Made by a program: the position numbers and the translations under genes
Shown: one piece after another, positions 44,105 to 50,785 of the stretch
How positions within the stretch are numbered: position 1 is the first letter of the stretch
How the letters are laid out: every line of letters starts with the position of its first letter
DNA from: Merdimonas faecis
GTDB taxonomy: Bacteria; Bacillota; Clostridia; Lachnospirales; Lachnospiraceae
Direction of reading: 5' to 3'
DNA length: 64,000 nucleotides
Assembly: GCF_001754075.1 (NCBI RefSeq)
Contig: NZ_MIEH01000020.1
Span: forward strand, 62,001 to 126,000
The notes under the pieces: generated by a model
Database searches by the model: none
What the model was told of the DNA's origin: nothing
The model's input: only the letters and a program-made list of their open reading frames with translations

Positions 44105-44431
44105 ATGAATGAAAAAGAAATCGAACACCTTTTGCGTTCTCTGGGAATAGGCGCCACCTATCGGGGTTACCGTTATCTAAACTACGGAATCAGACTATGC
44201 CTGATCGACGAAGATTATCTTTTATCTGTCAGCAAGCTTCTATATCCGCAGATTGCAAAATACTTTCATACTACCAGCTGCAGTGTGGAGCGTGACATAC
44301 GCACTGCTGTCAAGGTGTGCTGGGAACGTGGAAATATAAGCCTTCTGCAGGAGATTGCTCTGCGTCCTATCCGTATTCGCCCCACTTCCAGTGAATTTCT
44401 GGATATATTAACGGCCCATTTAAGGAAATAG
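44105..44431 (+). CDS. Stand-alone Spo0A C-terminal DNA-binding domain protein
   Basis: A 108-residue protein with no receiver domain. Nearly all of it aligns by eye with the Spo0A effector domain: EHLLRSLGIGATYRGYRYL, LLYPQIAKYFHTTSCSVERD (recognition helix region) and IRTAVKVCWERGNI. GGAG lies before ATG 44105; earlier in-frame codons are less likely. Without a receiver it cannot be controlled by the phosphorelay directly and may compete with, or act like, Spo0A. Upstream 0A-like boxes suggest control by Spo0A or by itself. Confidence 0.9.
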   Translation: MNEKEIEHLLRSLGIGATYRGYRYLNYGIRLCLIDEDYLLSVSKLLYPQIAKYFHTTSCSVERDIRTAVKVCWERGNISLLQEIALRPIRIRPTSSEFLDILTAHLRK

Positions 44432-44548
44432 TCTGAAAACAAAGCTTTTGCCCCCTCCTTCTCTGTTTCTTAAGGGCGGCTTAAGAAATTTTCTTTTTCT
44501 TTTATAGTTTTAACATACTTTAGACATATTTATCACTTATACTAAAAC

Positions 44549-44692
44549 ACAGATAGTTAAAGAAACTATCTCCCCCTCATTAAAGTACAATACCGCAGAT
44601 GAATTTTTCAGCGGCATATACTTTACTCTCATTCCTTTAGATAGCTATAACAACAACGAAACCCGTTAGCCGTGATGGTTAACGGGTTTTCG
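44549..44692 (+). ncRNA. Candidate small RNA
   Basis: The 416-base gap 44432-44847 has no plausible gene. It holds a TATACT (44538-44543) followed, at the expected start distance, by hairpin GATAGTT/AACTATC (44552-44570), a C-rich single-stranded stretch CTCCCCCTCATT, a second hairpin (AAAGTA/TACTTT with CCGC/GCGG, 44582-44624) and a terminator at 44657-44692. This is the layout of Gram-positive trans-acting sRNAs with C-rich seeds. The -35 region is poor. No named family was recognised. Confidence 0.4.
44657..44692 (+). terminator. Hairpin with T-rich tail
   Basis: AAACCCGTTA (44659-44668) and TAACGGGTTT (44680-44689) form a 10-bp stem extended by GCC/GGT, followed by TTCG. It could end the Spo0A-C transcript or a separate small RNA. 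Confidence 0.65.
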
Positions 44693-44786
44693 CTGTATTC
44701 TACAGCCTATAAGCGTAACAGGATCCTTGTTTGAAACCTTTAGGCCGCTATCCCGGCAGCCAGTATCATCCGAAAATTTGCACAAT

Positions 44787-44812
44787 AAAAGGACGCCGTC
44801 TGCGTCCTTTTA
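44787..44812. terminator. Bidirectional terminator after the hydrolase gene
   Basis: AAAAGGACGC and GCGTCCTTTT form a 10-bp stem with a 5-base loop, and A/T runs on both sides serve both strands. It lies 35 bases beyond the hydrolase stop. Confidence 0.88.
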
Positions 44813-44847
44813 TTTATCCAAACTTTCTATCTAAATTCTGCTGGTTT

Positions 44848-45771
44848 TCAAATCCTCTCTTCCATCCACTTCCAGATATCTTCATACACCTGCTGCCGGT
44901 CCTGCTCATTCAGGATCTCATGCCGGTCTCCCTCATAGAGCTTAAGAGTCACGTCTTTGATCCCGGCTTCCCTGTACTGCCCGTAGATCTTCTCCACAGT
45001 CTTCCCAAAATCACCTACCGGATCTTCCTTCCCTGATGCAAGAAGAATGGGCAAAGTCCGGGGGATTCTGATTGCTCCCTTTTTCCCGGTGATCTTTTTC
45101 ATTCCCTCAAACATCTGGTAATAGCCATTAACCGTAAAAGTAAAGCTGCAAAGAGGATCCGCCTCATATACCGCACGGATCTGCGTGTCTGAGGTCACCC
45201 ACTCTTTTTTGCTCTCACTGGGCTCAAACTTTCGGTTATAGCTTCCAAGCCCCATCCGGTCGATCATACGGCTCCTGTAATGCCAGCCCTTCACCAGCGC
45301 AAAAGCCCTGCACAGCAGCTGTCCGGCAGACAGCAGCAGATAGCTCTTGTCACCGGTTCCCATGATAACGGCTCCTGAAAGCCCTCTTCCATGTGAAAGA
45401 ATATACTGGCGCAGAAGAAACGAACCCATACTGTGCCCCAGCATAAAATAAGGAACGCCCGGATACCGTTGTTCCGTGCGCTCCCGAAGCTTCTGAATGT
45501 CACCTGTCACGCACCGGTTGCCATCCGGCTCATGGAAAAATCCATAATTTTCTTCAGAAAGAACCGATTTTCCATGACCCAGATGATCATTCCCCGTTAC
45601 ATACCATCCCTTTTCCGAAAGCCATGCGGCAAATCCGTCATATCTATCGATATATTCCACCATCCCGTGACAGATCTGCAGCACTGCCTTCACTTCCTGC
45701 TCCGGCACCCATTCTACTGCATGGATGCTGGTCTCCCCGTCCGAAGAGGGGTAATAAAATTCCTGTTTCAT
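44848..45771 (-). CDS. Alpha/beta hydrolase, lysophospholipase/monoacylglycerol lipase-like
   Basis: A 307-residue cytosolic hydrolase. The oxyanion region is ICHGMVEYIDRYDGFA. The nucleophile Ser is in MLGHSMGSFLLRQYI (about 115), the acid in LLASGKEDPVGDFG, and His in YEGDRHEILNE, the arrangement of PldB-type serine aminopeptidase S33 lipases. The ATG directly follows the citrate synthase stop (TAGATG), so it is translated by coupling; there is no strong ribosome site. It is the last gene of a probable ksgA-gltA-hydrolase run. Confidence 0.88.
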   Translation of the reverse strand: MKQEFYYPSSDGETSIHAVEWVPEQEVKAVLQICHGMVEYIDRYDGFAAWLSEKGWYVTGNDHLGHGKSVLSEENYGFFHEPDGNRCVTGDIQKLRERTEQRYPGVPYFMLGHSMGSFLLRQYILSHGRGLSGAVIMGTGDKSYLLLSAGQLLCRAFALVKGWHYRSRMIDRMGLGSYNRKFEPSESKKEWVTSDTQIRAVYEADPLCSFTFTVNGYYQMFEGMKKITGKKGAIRIPRTLPILLASGKEDPVGDFGKTVEKIYGQYREAGIKDVTLKLYEGDRHEILNEQDRQQVYEDIWKWMEERI

Positions 45772-47154
45772 CTACCGTTCTTCCATCCTTACATAATCCC
45801 GGTACGGTGCCAGCGGCTTGTATGCCGGACGGATAATCTTATCTACATTGATCAGCTCTTCCAGTCTGTGGGCGCTCCATCCTACGATACGGGCAGCCGC
45901 AAAGATTGGTGTGTACAGAGCTGACGGAATTCCCAGCATACTGTAAACCAGGCCGCTGTAGAAGTCTACGTTGGCATTTACACCTTTATAGATCTTTCTC
46001 TTTTCAGCAATGACCTCCGGCGCCATGTTCTCTACCATCTCATAAAGGGCGTATTCCTTTTCATAGCCTTTTTCTTTCGCCAGCTTCTGAACAAATTCCT
46101 TGAAGATATCCGCTCTTGGGTCAGATACAGAATAGATCGCATGTCCCATTCCATAGATCAGGCCCTTCTTGTCAAATGCCTGTTTCTCCAGCAGCTGTAC
46201 CAGGTAATTGCGTACTTCATCTCTGTCTTCCCAGTCATGTACCTTTTCTTTCATATCCTCGAACATCTGGGTTACTTTGATATTCGCACCGCCGTGCTTC
46301 GGTCCCTTTAAGGACGCCATCGCCGCGGCGATCGTAGAATATGTATCGGTACCGGAGGATGTTACCACGTGTGTCGTGAACGTGGAGTTATTTCCTCCGC
46401 CGTGATCCATATGAAGCACCAGAGCCATATCCAGGATCCTGGCCTCCAGCTTCGTATATTGACGGTCTTCTCTCAACATCATCAGGATATTTTCCGCCGT
46501 GGACAGCTCCGGTGACGGCGCATAGATAAACAAGTCATCGCCCAGACGGTAGTTATATGCATGATACCCGTAAACCATCAGCATCGGGAACTGGCTGATC
46601 AGGTTCAGGCACTGGCGCAGCACGTTGGGGATCGATGTGTCATCCGCCTTGGCATCATAAGAATACAGGCTTAAGATCGACCTGGACAGGCTGTTCATCA
46701 TATCCCGGCTTGGCGCCTTCATGATCACGTCTCTGACAAAGGTAGGCGGCAGCGTCCGGCGTTCTACCAGAGTCTTGTGGAAAGTAGCAAGCTCCTCTTC
46801 ATTTGGAAGCTCTCCGAAAAGCAGAAGGTAGGAGATCTCCTCAAATCCGTAATGGTCTTCCTGAAGGAACCCTTTGACCAGGTCTTTGATATTATAGCCA
46901 CGGTAATACAGATTTCCTGCACAAGGCACTTCTTTCCCATCCACAACTTTAGTGGCACATACGTCGGAAATATTGGTCAGTCCTGCAAGCACACCTTTTC
47001 CGTTCAGGTCACGCAGTCCCCGCTTCACCTCGTACTTCGTATACAGCTCTTTATTTATGGCATTTTTTTCTTCACATACCTTAGCAAAGTGCTCGATCTC
47101 TGGTGTCACCTCAAATAATGAATACTCTTTTAATGAAAAATCTTTGTTCGCCAT
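45772..47154 (-). CDS. gltA: Citrate synthase
   Basis: A 460-residue enzyme condensing oxaloacetate and acetyl-CoA. The core includes VLRQCLNLISQFPMLMVYGY, HMDHGGGNNSTFTTHVV (first His motif), LKGPKHGGANIKV (second catalytic His) and GMGHAIYSVSDPRADIF, with the substrate Arg near VGWSAHRLEEL. An N-terminal extension of about 60 residues makes it longer than minimal bacterial enzymes, as in Clostridia. Likely role: glutamate precursor supply in an incomplete TCA path. ATG 47152-47154 is preferred to an upstream GTG. Confidence 0.96.
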   Translation of the reverse strand: MANKDFSLKEYSLFEVTPEIEHFAKVCEEKNAINKELYTKYEVKRGLRDLNGKGVLAGLTNISDVCATKVVDGKEVPCAGNLYYRGYNIKDLVKGFLQEDHYGFEEISYLLLFGELPNEEELATFHKTLVERRTLPPTFVRDVIMKAPSRDMMNSLSRSILSLYSYDAKADDTSIPNVLRQCLNLISQFPMLMVYGYHAYNYRLGDDLFIYAPSPELSTAENILMMLREDRQYTKLEARILDMALVLHMDHGGGNNSTFTTHVVTSSGTDTYSTIAAAMASLKGPKHGGANIKVTQMFEDMKEKVHDWEDRDEVRNYLVQLLEKQAFDKKGLIYGMGHAIYSVSDPRADIFKEFVQKLAKEKGYEKEYALYEMVENMAPEVIAEKRKIYKGVNANVDFYSGLVYSMLGIPSALYTPIFAAARIVGWSAHRLEELINVDKIIRPAYKPLAPYRDYVRMEER

Positions 47155-47185
47155 TTGCTTCACCCTTTCCTTTTTTCTTTATATC

Positions 47186-48079
47186 TTAAGGGCCTGATCC
47201 CTCCTGGATCTGTTCCCATAGATAGTCTGCAAGCTTTGCAAATTCCTCCAGCTTAAGCGCCTCTCCCCGTACGCCCGCACCTTTCCCGAGGCGCTCGATA
47301 CCTTCTGTGATCTTATCTTTTGGGAGGGAAAACTGGCCGGAATTATTGAGACCATTTGCCAGCGTTTTTCTTCTCTGATTGAAAGAAGCTCTGATGATAT
47401 GAAACAAGAACTTTTCGTTTTTCACACTCACCGGCGGATGCTCATGCTTTCTCAGCTGAATAACAGCAGAGCCCACTTTGGGCCGGGGCATGAAACAGTT
47501 GGGCGGAACATTTGCTACAATATAGGGGCTTGCATAATACTGAACCGCCAGCGATAACGCGCCGTAGTCTTTGCTCCCTGGTCCGCTCTGCATCCGGTCT
47601 GCTACTTCTTTTTGCACCATCACTGTGATACTCTCCATCGGGACATGCTCCTCGAACAGTCCCATGATAATCGGTGTCGTAATATAATAGGGAAGATTCG
47701 CCACGATCTTAATAGGCCTTCCCCCATTCTCACGCTCTGTAAGAGCACGAATATCCAGTTTTAAAACGTCTTCATTTATAACCTGAACATTCTCATATTC
47801 TCCCAGTGTATCTGCCAGTATCGGAATCAGATTCTTATCTATCTCTACCGCAATTACTTTTCCCGCAGCTTCCGCAAGATACTGCGTCATCGTACCAATC
47901 CCCGGACCAATCTCCAGCACGAGATCATCTTTTGTAATATTGGCTGCTTTTATAATCTTGTCTAATACATGGGTATCAATCAGGAAATTCTGACCGAACT
48001 TTTTTTGAAATGAGAAGTTGTATTTTTGCAGGATTTCTATCGTATTCTTTGGATTTCCCAGTGTTGGACCGCTCATCAT
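47186..48079 (-). CDS. rsmA: 16S rRNA (adenine-N6,N6)-dimethyltransferase
   Basis: A 297-residue KsgA/RsmA enzyme dimethylating two adjacent adenines near the 3' end of 16S rRNA. The N-terminus has KKFGQNFLIDTHVLDKII. Motif I is LVLEIGPGIGTMTQYLA, motif IV is IVANLPYYITTPIIMGL, and FNQRRKTLANGL marks the C-terminal domain. Two adjacent ATGs (48077-48079, 48074-48076) follow TGGAG; either may be used. The next gene, gltA, begins 31 bases later. Confidence 0.97.
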   Translation of the reverse strand: MMSGPTLGNPKNTIEILQKYNFSFQKKFGQNFLIDTHVLDKIIKAANITKDDLVLEIGPGIGTMTQYLAEAAGKVIAVEIDKNLIPILADTLGEYENVQVINEDVLKLDIRALTERENGGRPIKIVANLPYYITTPIIMGLFEEHVPMESITVMVQKEVADRMQSGPGSKDYGALSLAVQYYASPYIVANVPPNCFMPRPKVGSAVIQLRKHEHPPVSVKNEKFLFHIIRASFNQRRKTLANGLNNSGQFSLPKDKITEGIERLGKGAGVRGEALKLEEFAKLADYLWEQIQEGSGP

Positions 48080-48236
48080 TACACTCCAGTATAAAAAGTA
48101 TATTAGTAATTATACAATATTTTAGAGCTTTATGATATAGCAAAAAGTAAAAATAATAATTAAGAATAAATGAATTTTTTGAAAACAATTTAGAATTTCT
48201 GTGATTTCATGATGGTTTCTGATCAGATTCCGGTGT

Positions 48237-48461
48237 TCAGACATCCTTTTCCTCTTCGCTCTCCAGCTTCAGGATATCTTCAACTCCACATTCCAGGCAG
48301 TCACAAATCTTGGCAAGTGTATGCAGATCAACTCTTACCACTTTATTTTTGCAGTAATTATTCAGCTGTGTCCTCTGGAGTCTGCAGGTATAGCACAGTT
48401 GTGTCTTACTGACTCCCTTTTCGGCTAAAACGCGCTCCAGGTCAATCCTTATCTTGCTCAT
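48237..48461 (-). CDS. Small XRE-family HTH regulator
   Basis: A 74-residue protein consisting of one Cro/CI-type helix-turn-helix: IRIDLERVLAEKGVSKTQLC, then RTQLNNYCKNKVVRVDLHTL and LAKICDCLECGVEDIL. It resembles the short stand-alone HTH_26-type regulators of Clostridia. The ATG at 48459-48461 is six bases after GGTGGG; the earlier ATG abuts it. It diverges from the 110-residue gene, and two copies of TACACTGTA lie between them as a possible operator. Confidence 0.88.
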   Translation of the reverse strand: MSKIRIDLERVLAEKGVSKTQLCYTCRLQRTQLNNYCKNKVVRVDLHTLAKICDCLECGVEDILKLESEEEKDV

Positions 48462-48509
48462 AATCATCCCACCATACCGTTTCTTCTGTTAAGTATACCC
48501 ATATTTTTG

Positions 48510-48556
48510 TTGAAAAAATAGATATATTAACATACACTGTAATTAGATACACTGTA
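48510..48556 (+). promoter_or_regulatory. Promoter with paired TACACTGTA repeats
   Basis: TTGAAA (48510-48515), 17 bases, TACACT (48533-48538). TACACTGTA occurs at 48533-48541 and again at 48548-48556, a 15-base period, overlapping the -10 region. It is a candidate binding site for the divergent XRE regulator. Confidence 0.45.
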
Positions 48557-48587
48557 TTCTTTAACGCAGATATCAGAGAGGTTTTAT

Positions 48588-48920
48588 ATGAAGCGAAATA
48601 AAAAACGGTACCTGACCGGAGTTCTCCTTCTGATCCTGGCTACATTTATATATATAGAAGCACAGCCATATGAAGTCGTTTCTTCCTCTGTCTTTTCCTC
48701 CTCTGATCTGACAGAAACCCGGCTGTATGTGATCATGAATACGCTGCTTCCGGCAGAGGAAGCGTCATTTGCGAAGAACGTCATCTCGGATTACCAAAAA
48801 ATAAATGGCCCCCGTGGAAAAGCCAGCTATGAGTTACGGCTCTACCGCACGGAGGTCCATTATAAACTTCATATTGAATATACTGTTATTGTCTGTGATG
48901 CAGACGGACAGGTATTATAG
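48588..48920 (+). CDS. Uncharacterised small membrane-anchored or secreted protein
   Basis: A 110-residue product. A basic N-terminus (MKRNKKRYL) and hydrophobic stretch (about 9-24, TGVLLLILATFIYIEA) look like a signal anchor without an obvious lipobox. The remaining 85 residues include TLLPAEEASFAKNVISDYQK and alternating beta strands (YELRLYRTEVHYKLHIEY). GAGAGG precedes the ATG. I recognise no family. It lies opposite the XRE gene and may be its target. Confidence 0.65.
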   Translation: MKRNKKRYLTGVLLLILATFIYIEAQPYEVVSSSVFSSSDLTETRLYVIMNTLLPAEEASFAKNVISDYQKINGPRGKASYELRLYRTEVHYKLHIEYTVIVCDADGQVL

Positions 48921-48941
48921 CCATCCTCTTCCCTGCCTACA

Positions 48942-49706
48942 TCACACCAGGCCATACAGATCTTTGGCATTTCGTTCAGTCTGCGATACAACCTCCTCGA
49001 AGCTGACCTGCTTAAGCGCAGCGATTTCTTCCGCTACATAAGGAAGATAAAGAGAAGAATTCCGTTTTCCCCGGTAAGGCACCGGAGCCAGATACGGGCA
49101 GTCCGTCTCAAGCACGATGGAGGTCAGCGGGATTTCCTCTACTGTCTCTTTTAGCTTTCTTGCATTTTTAAACGTGACGACACCGCCGACTCCGATATAG
49201 TATCCCATCTTTACATATTCTTTTGCCATTTCAGCAGAGTAGGAGTAACAGTGGATGACTCCCTTCAGTCCTTTTCCGTACCCCTTCATCACTTCCATCG
49301 TATCCGCGGCCGCCTCCCGGCTGTGGATCAGTACCGGCAGCCCCAGCTTTCTTGCGAGCTCCAGCTGACGGATGAACCAGTGGCGCTGCTCTTCCCGGGC
49401 TTCTTTATCCCAGTAATAGTCAAGCCCGATCTCTCCTATGGCCACCACCTTGGGATCTTCGCAGAGTTTCCGCATTTCTTCCAGCCGTTCTTCATTCAGC
49501 GCTCCTACCTCATCCGGATGGACGCCCACCGCCGCATACATAAACGGGTACGCCTGAACCATATCCACCACCCGCCGGCATGAATCGTAAGATGCGCTGA
49601 CATTCACGATCGTGCCGATGCCGCCGGCGGCCATGGAGCGTAAGATCTCGTCCCTGTCCTGGTCGAATTGCTCGTCATCATAATGCGCGTGTGTTTCGAA
49701 AATCAT
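48942..49706 (-). CDS. tatD: TatD-family metal-dependent hydrolase/DNase
   Basis: A 254-residue amidohydrolase-fold protein. Metal ligands lie in MIFETHAHYDDEQFDQDRDE (H-x-H), IGEIGLDYYWD (Glu), VLIHSREAAADTMEV (His), GVIHCYSYSAEMA and VLETDCPYLAPVPYRGKRN. This is the full TatD/YcfH pattern. The start overlaps the ddh stop by four bases, so the two are coupled. TatD proteins act as 3'-5' DNases or D-aminoacyl-tRNA deacylases. Confidence 0.95.
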   Translation of the reverse strand: MIFETHAHYDDEQFDQDRDEILRSMAAGGIGTIVNVSASYDSCRRVVDMVQAYPFMYAAVGVHPDEVGALNEERLEEMRKLCEDPKVVAIGEIGLDYYWDKEAREEQRHWFIRQLELARKLGLPVLIHSREAAADTMEVMKGYGKGLKGVIHCYSYSAEMAKEYVKMGYYIGVGGVVTFKNARKLKETVEEIPLTSIVLETDCPYLAPVPYRGKRNSSLYLPYVAEEIAALKQVSFEEVVSQTERNAKDLYGLV

Positions 49707-50689
49707 AATAACTCTGCTCTCTGCTGCTCTGGGGTTTTCATGGACAGCAGTGCAGGCGCGATATCAAATACGGTTTTTGCGCCATTTTCTCCCGCCTTAG
49801 AAAGCCGATACGCCGCTCTTGCGTAACATACCAGAACACTTGCCGTAAATTCCGGGTTGGAATCCAGCTTTAAGGAATACTCGATGATATGCTTGCTTCC
49901 TTCTGTCCCTGTCTCACCGCTTCTGATCACAAATCCCCCGTGCGGCATACTGCTGTGCTGCTCTTTTAATTCTTCCTCTGTAATAAAGGTTACGGTAGTA
50001 TCATATTCGTCAAAGTAATTCGGCATGGTCTTGATCGCCTCTTCGATGGCTTTAAGATCCGCTCCCTCTTCCGGTACTACATAGCACTCCCGCAGATGCT
50101 TTTCGCGAGTCGTAAGCTCCGGCTCACTTCCGCTTCTGACACGGTCTACTGCTGCCTCGATCGGAACAGTATACTGGATCGCGTTTTTCACTCCCTCGAT
50201 CCGGCGGATCGCATCAGAGTGTCCCTGGCTGACGCCTTTTCCCCAGAAGGTATAGGTGCTTCCCTGTACCAGGATGGATTCTGCATACAGACGGTTCAAA
50301 GAGAACATTCCCGGATCCCAGCCTACGGAAATGATTCCCACATTTCCACCAGCCTTTGCCGCTTTATCCACATTTTCAAAATACTCCGGAATTCTTGCGT
50401 GGGTATCAAAGCTGTCGATGGTATTGAAATCTGCAGCGATCTGCGGTCCCATCACCGGAAGATCTGTAGCGGATCCGCCGCAGAGTACCATAACATCAAT
50501 CTCACCCTTCATAGATTTCATATCTTCCATTGTCTTTACAACAGCTGTCTCTGTCGCAATCTTCACAGAAGCCGGATCTCTCCTGGTAAATACTGCTGCA
50601 AGCTCCATATCCTCATTACGTGCAATGGCTTTTTCCACACCTTTTCCAATATTTCCATATCCTACAATACCAATTCTGATTTTATCCAC
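49703..50689 (-). CDS. ddh: meso-Diaminopimelate dehydrogenase
   Basis: A 328-residue NADPH-dependent enzyme that makes meso-DAP in one step for peptidoglycan and lysine. The Rossmann loop is IRIGIVGYGNIGKGVEKA. FDTHARIPEYF, GWDPGMFSLNRLYAES and FWGKGVSQGHSDAIRRI are diagnostic. The start is GTG (50687-50689) eight bases after AGGAGG; the GTGGATAAA start overlaps a TTATCCACA motif. It shares a transcript direction with upstream metG, separated by a family A palindrome. Confidence 0.97.
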   Translation of the reverse strand: MDKIRIGIVGYGNIGKGVEKAIARNEDMELAAVFTRRDPASVKIATETAVVKTMEDMKSMKGEIDVMVLCGGSATDLPVMGPQIAADFNTIDSFDTHARIPEYFENVDKAAKAGGNVGIISVGWDPGMFSLNRLYAESILVQGSTYTFWGKGVSQGHSDAIRRIEGVKNAIQYTVPIEAAVDRVRSGSEPELTTREKHLRECYVVPEEGADLKAIEEAIKTMPNYFDEYDTTVTFITEEELKEQHSSMPHGGFVIRSGETGTEGSKHIIEYSLKLDSNPEFTASVLVCYARAAYRLSKAGENGAKTVFDIAPALLSMKTPEQQRAELL

Positions 50690-50733
50690 AATGTTTTCCT
50701 CCTTTTATCCACATTGGTCTTTTGTTATCCACA
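50682..50733 (+). other. Three perfect TTATCCACA (DnaA-box) motifs at the ddh start
   Basis: TTATCCACA occurs at 50682-50690, 50705-50713 and 50725-50733, same orientation, with a fourth inside ddh at 50364-50372. The first overlaps the ddh start codon. The family A palindrome begins eight bases after the last box. DnaA binding is inferred from the 9-mer only. Confidence 0.5.
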
Positions 50734-50741
50734 TTATTTTG

Positions 50742-50783
50742 CATTGGGGACGGGGGATTTTCAAAAATCCCCCGTCCCCAATG
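50742..50783. repeat. Family A palindromic repeat, copy 3
   Basis: Arms 50742-50761 and 50764-50783 are perfectly complementary (CATTGGGGACGGGGGATTTT) around a 2-base loop. It lies two bases after the metG stop (50786-50788), between metG and the ddh start region. Confidence 0.92.
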
Positions 50784-50785
50784 GA

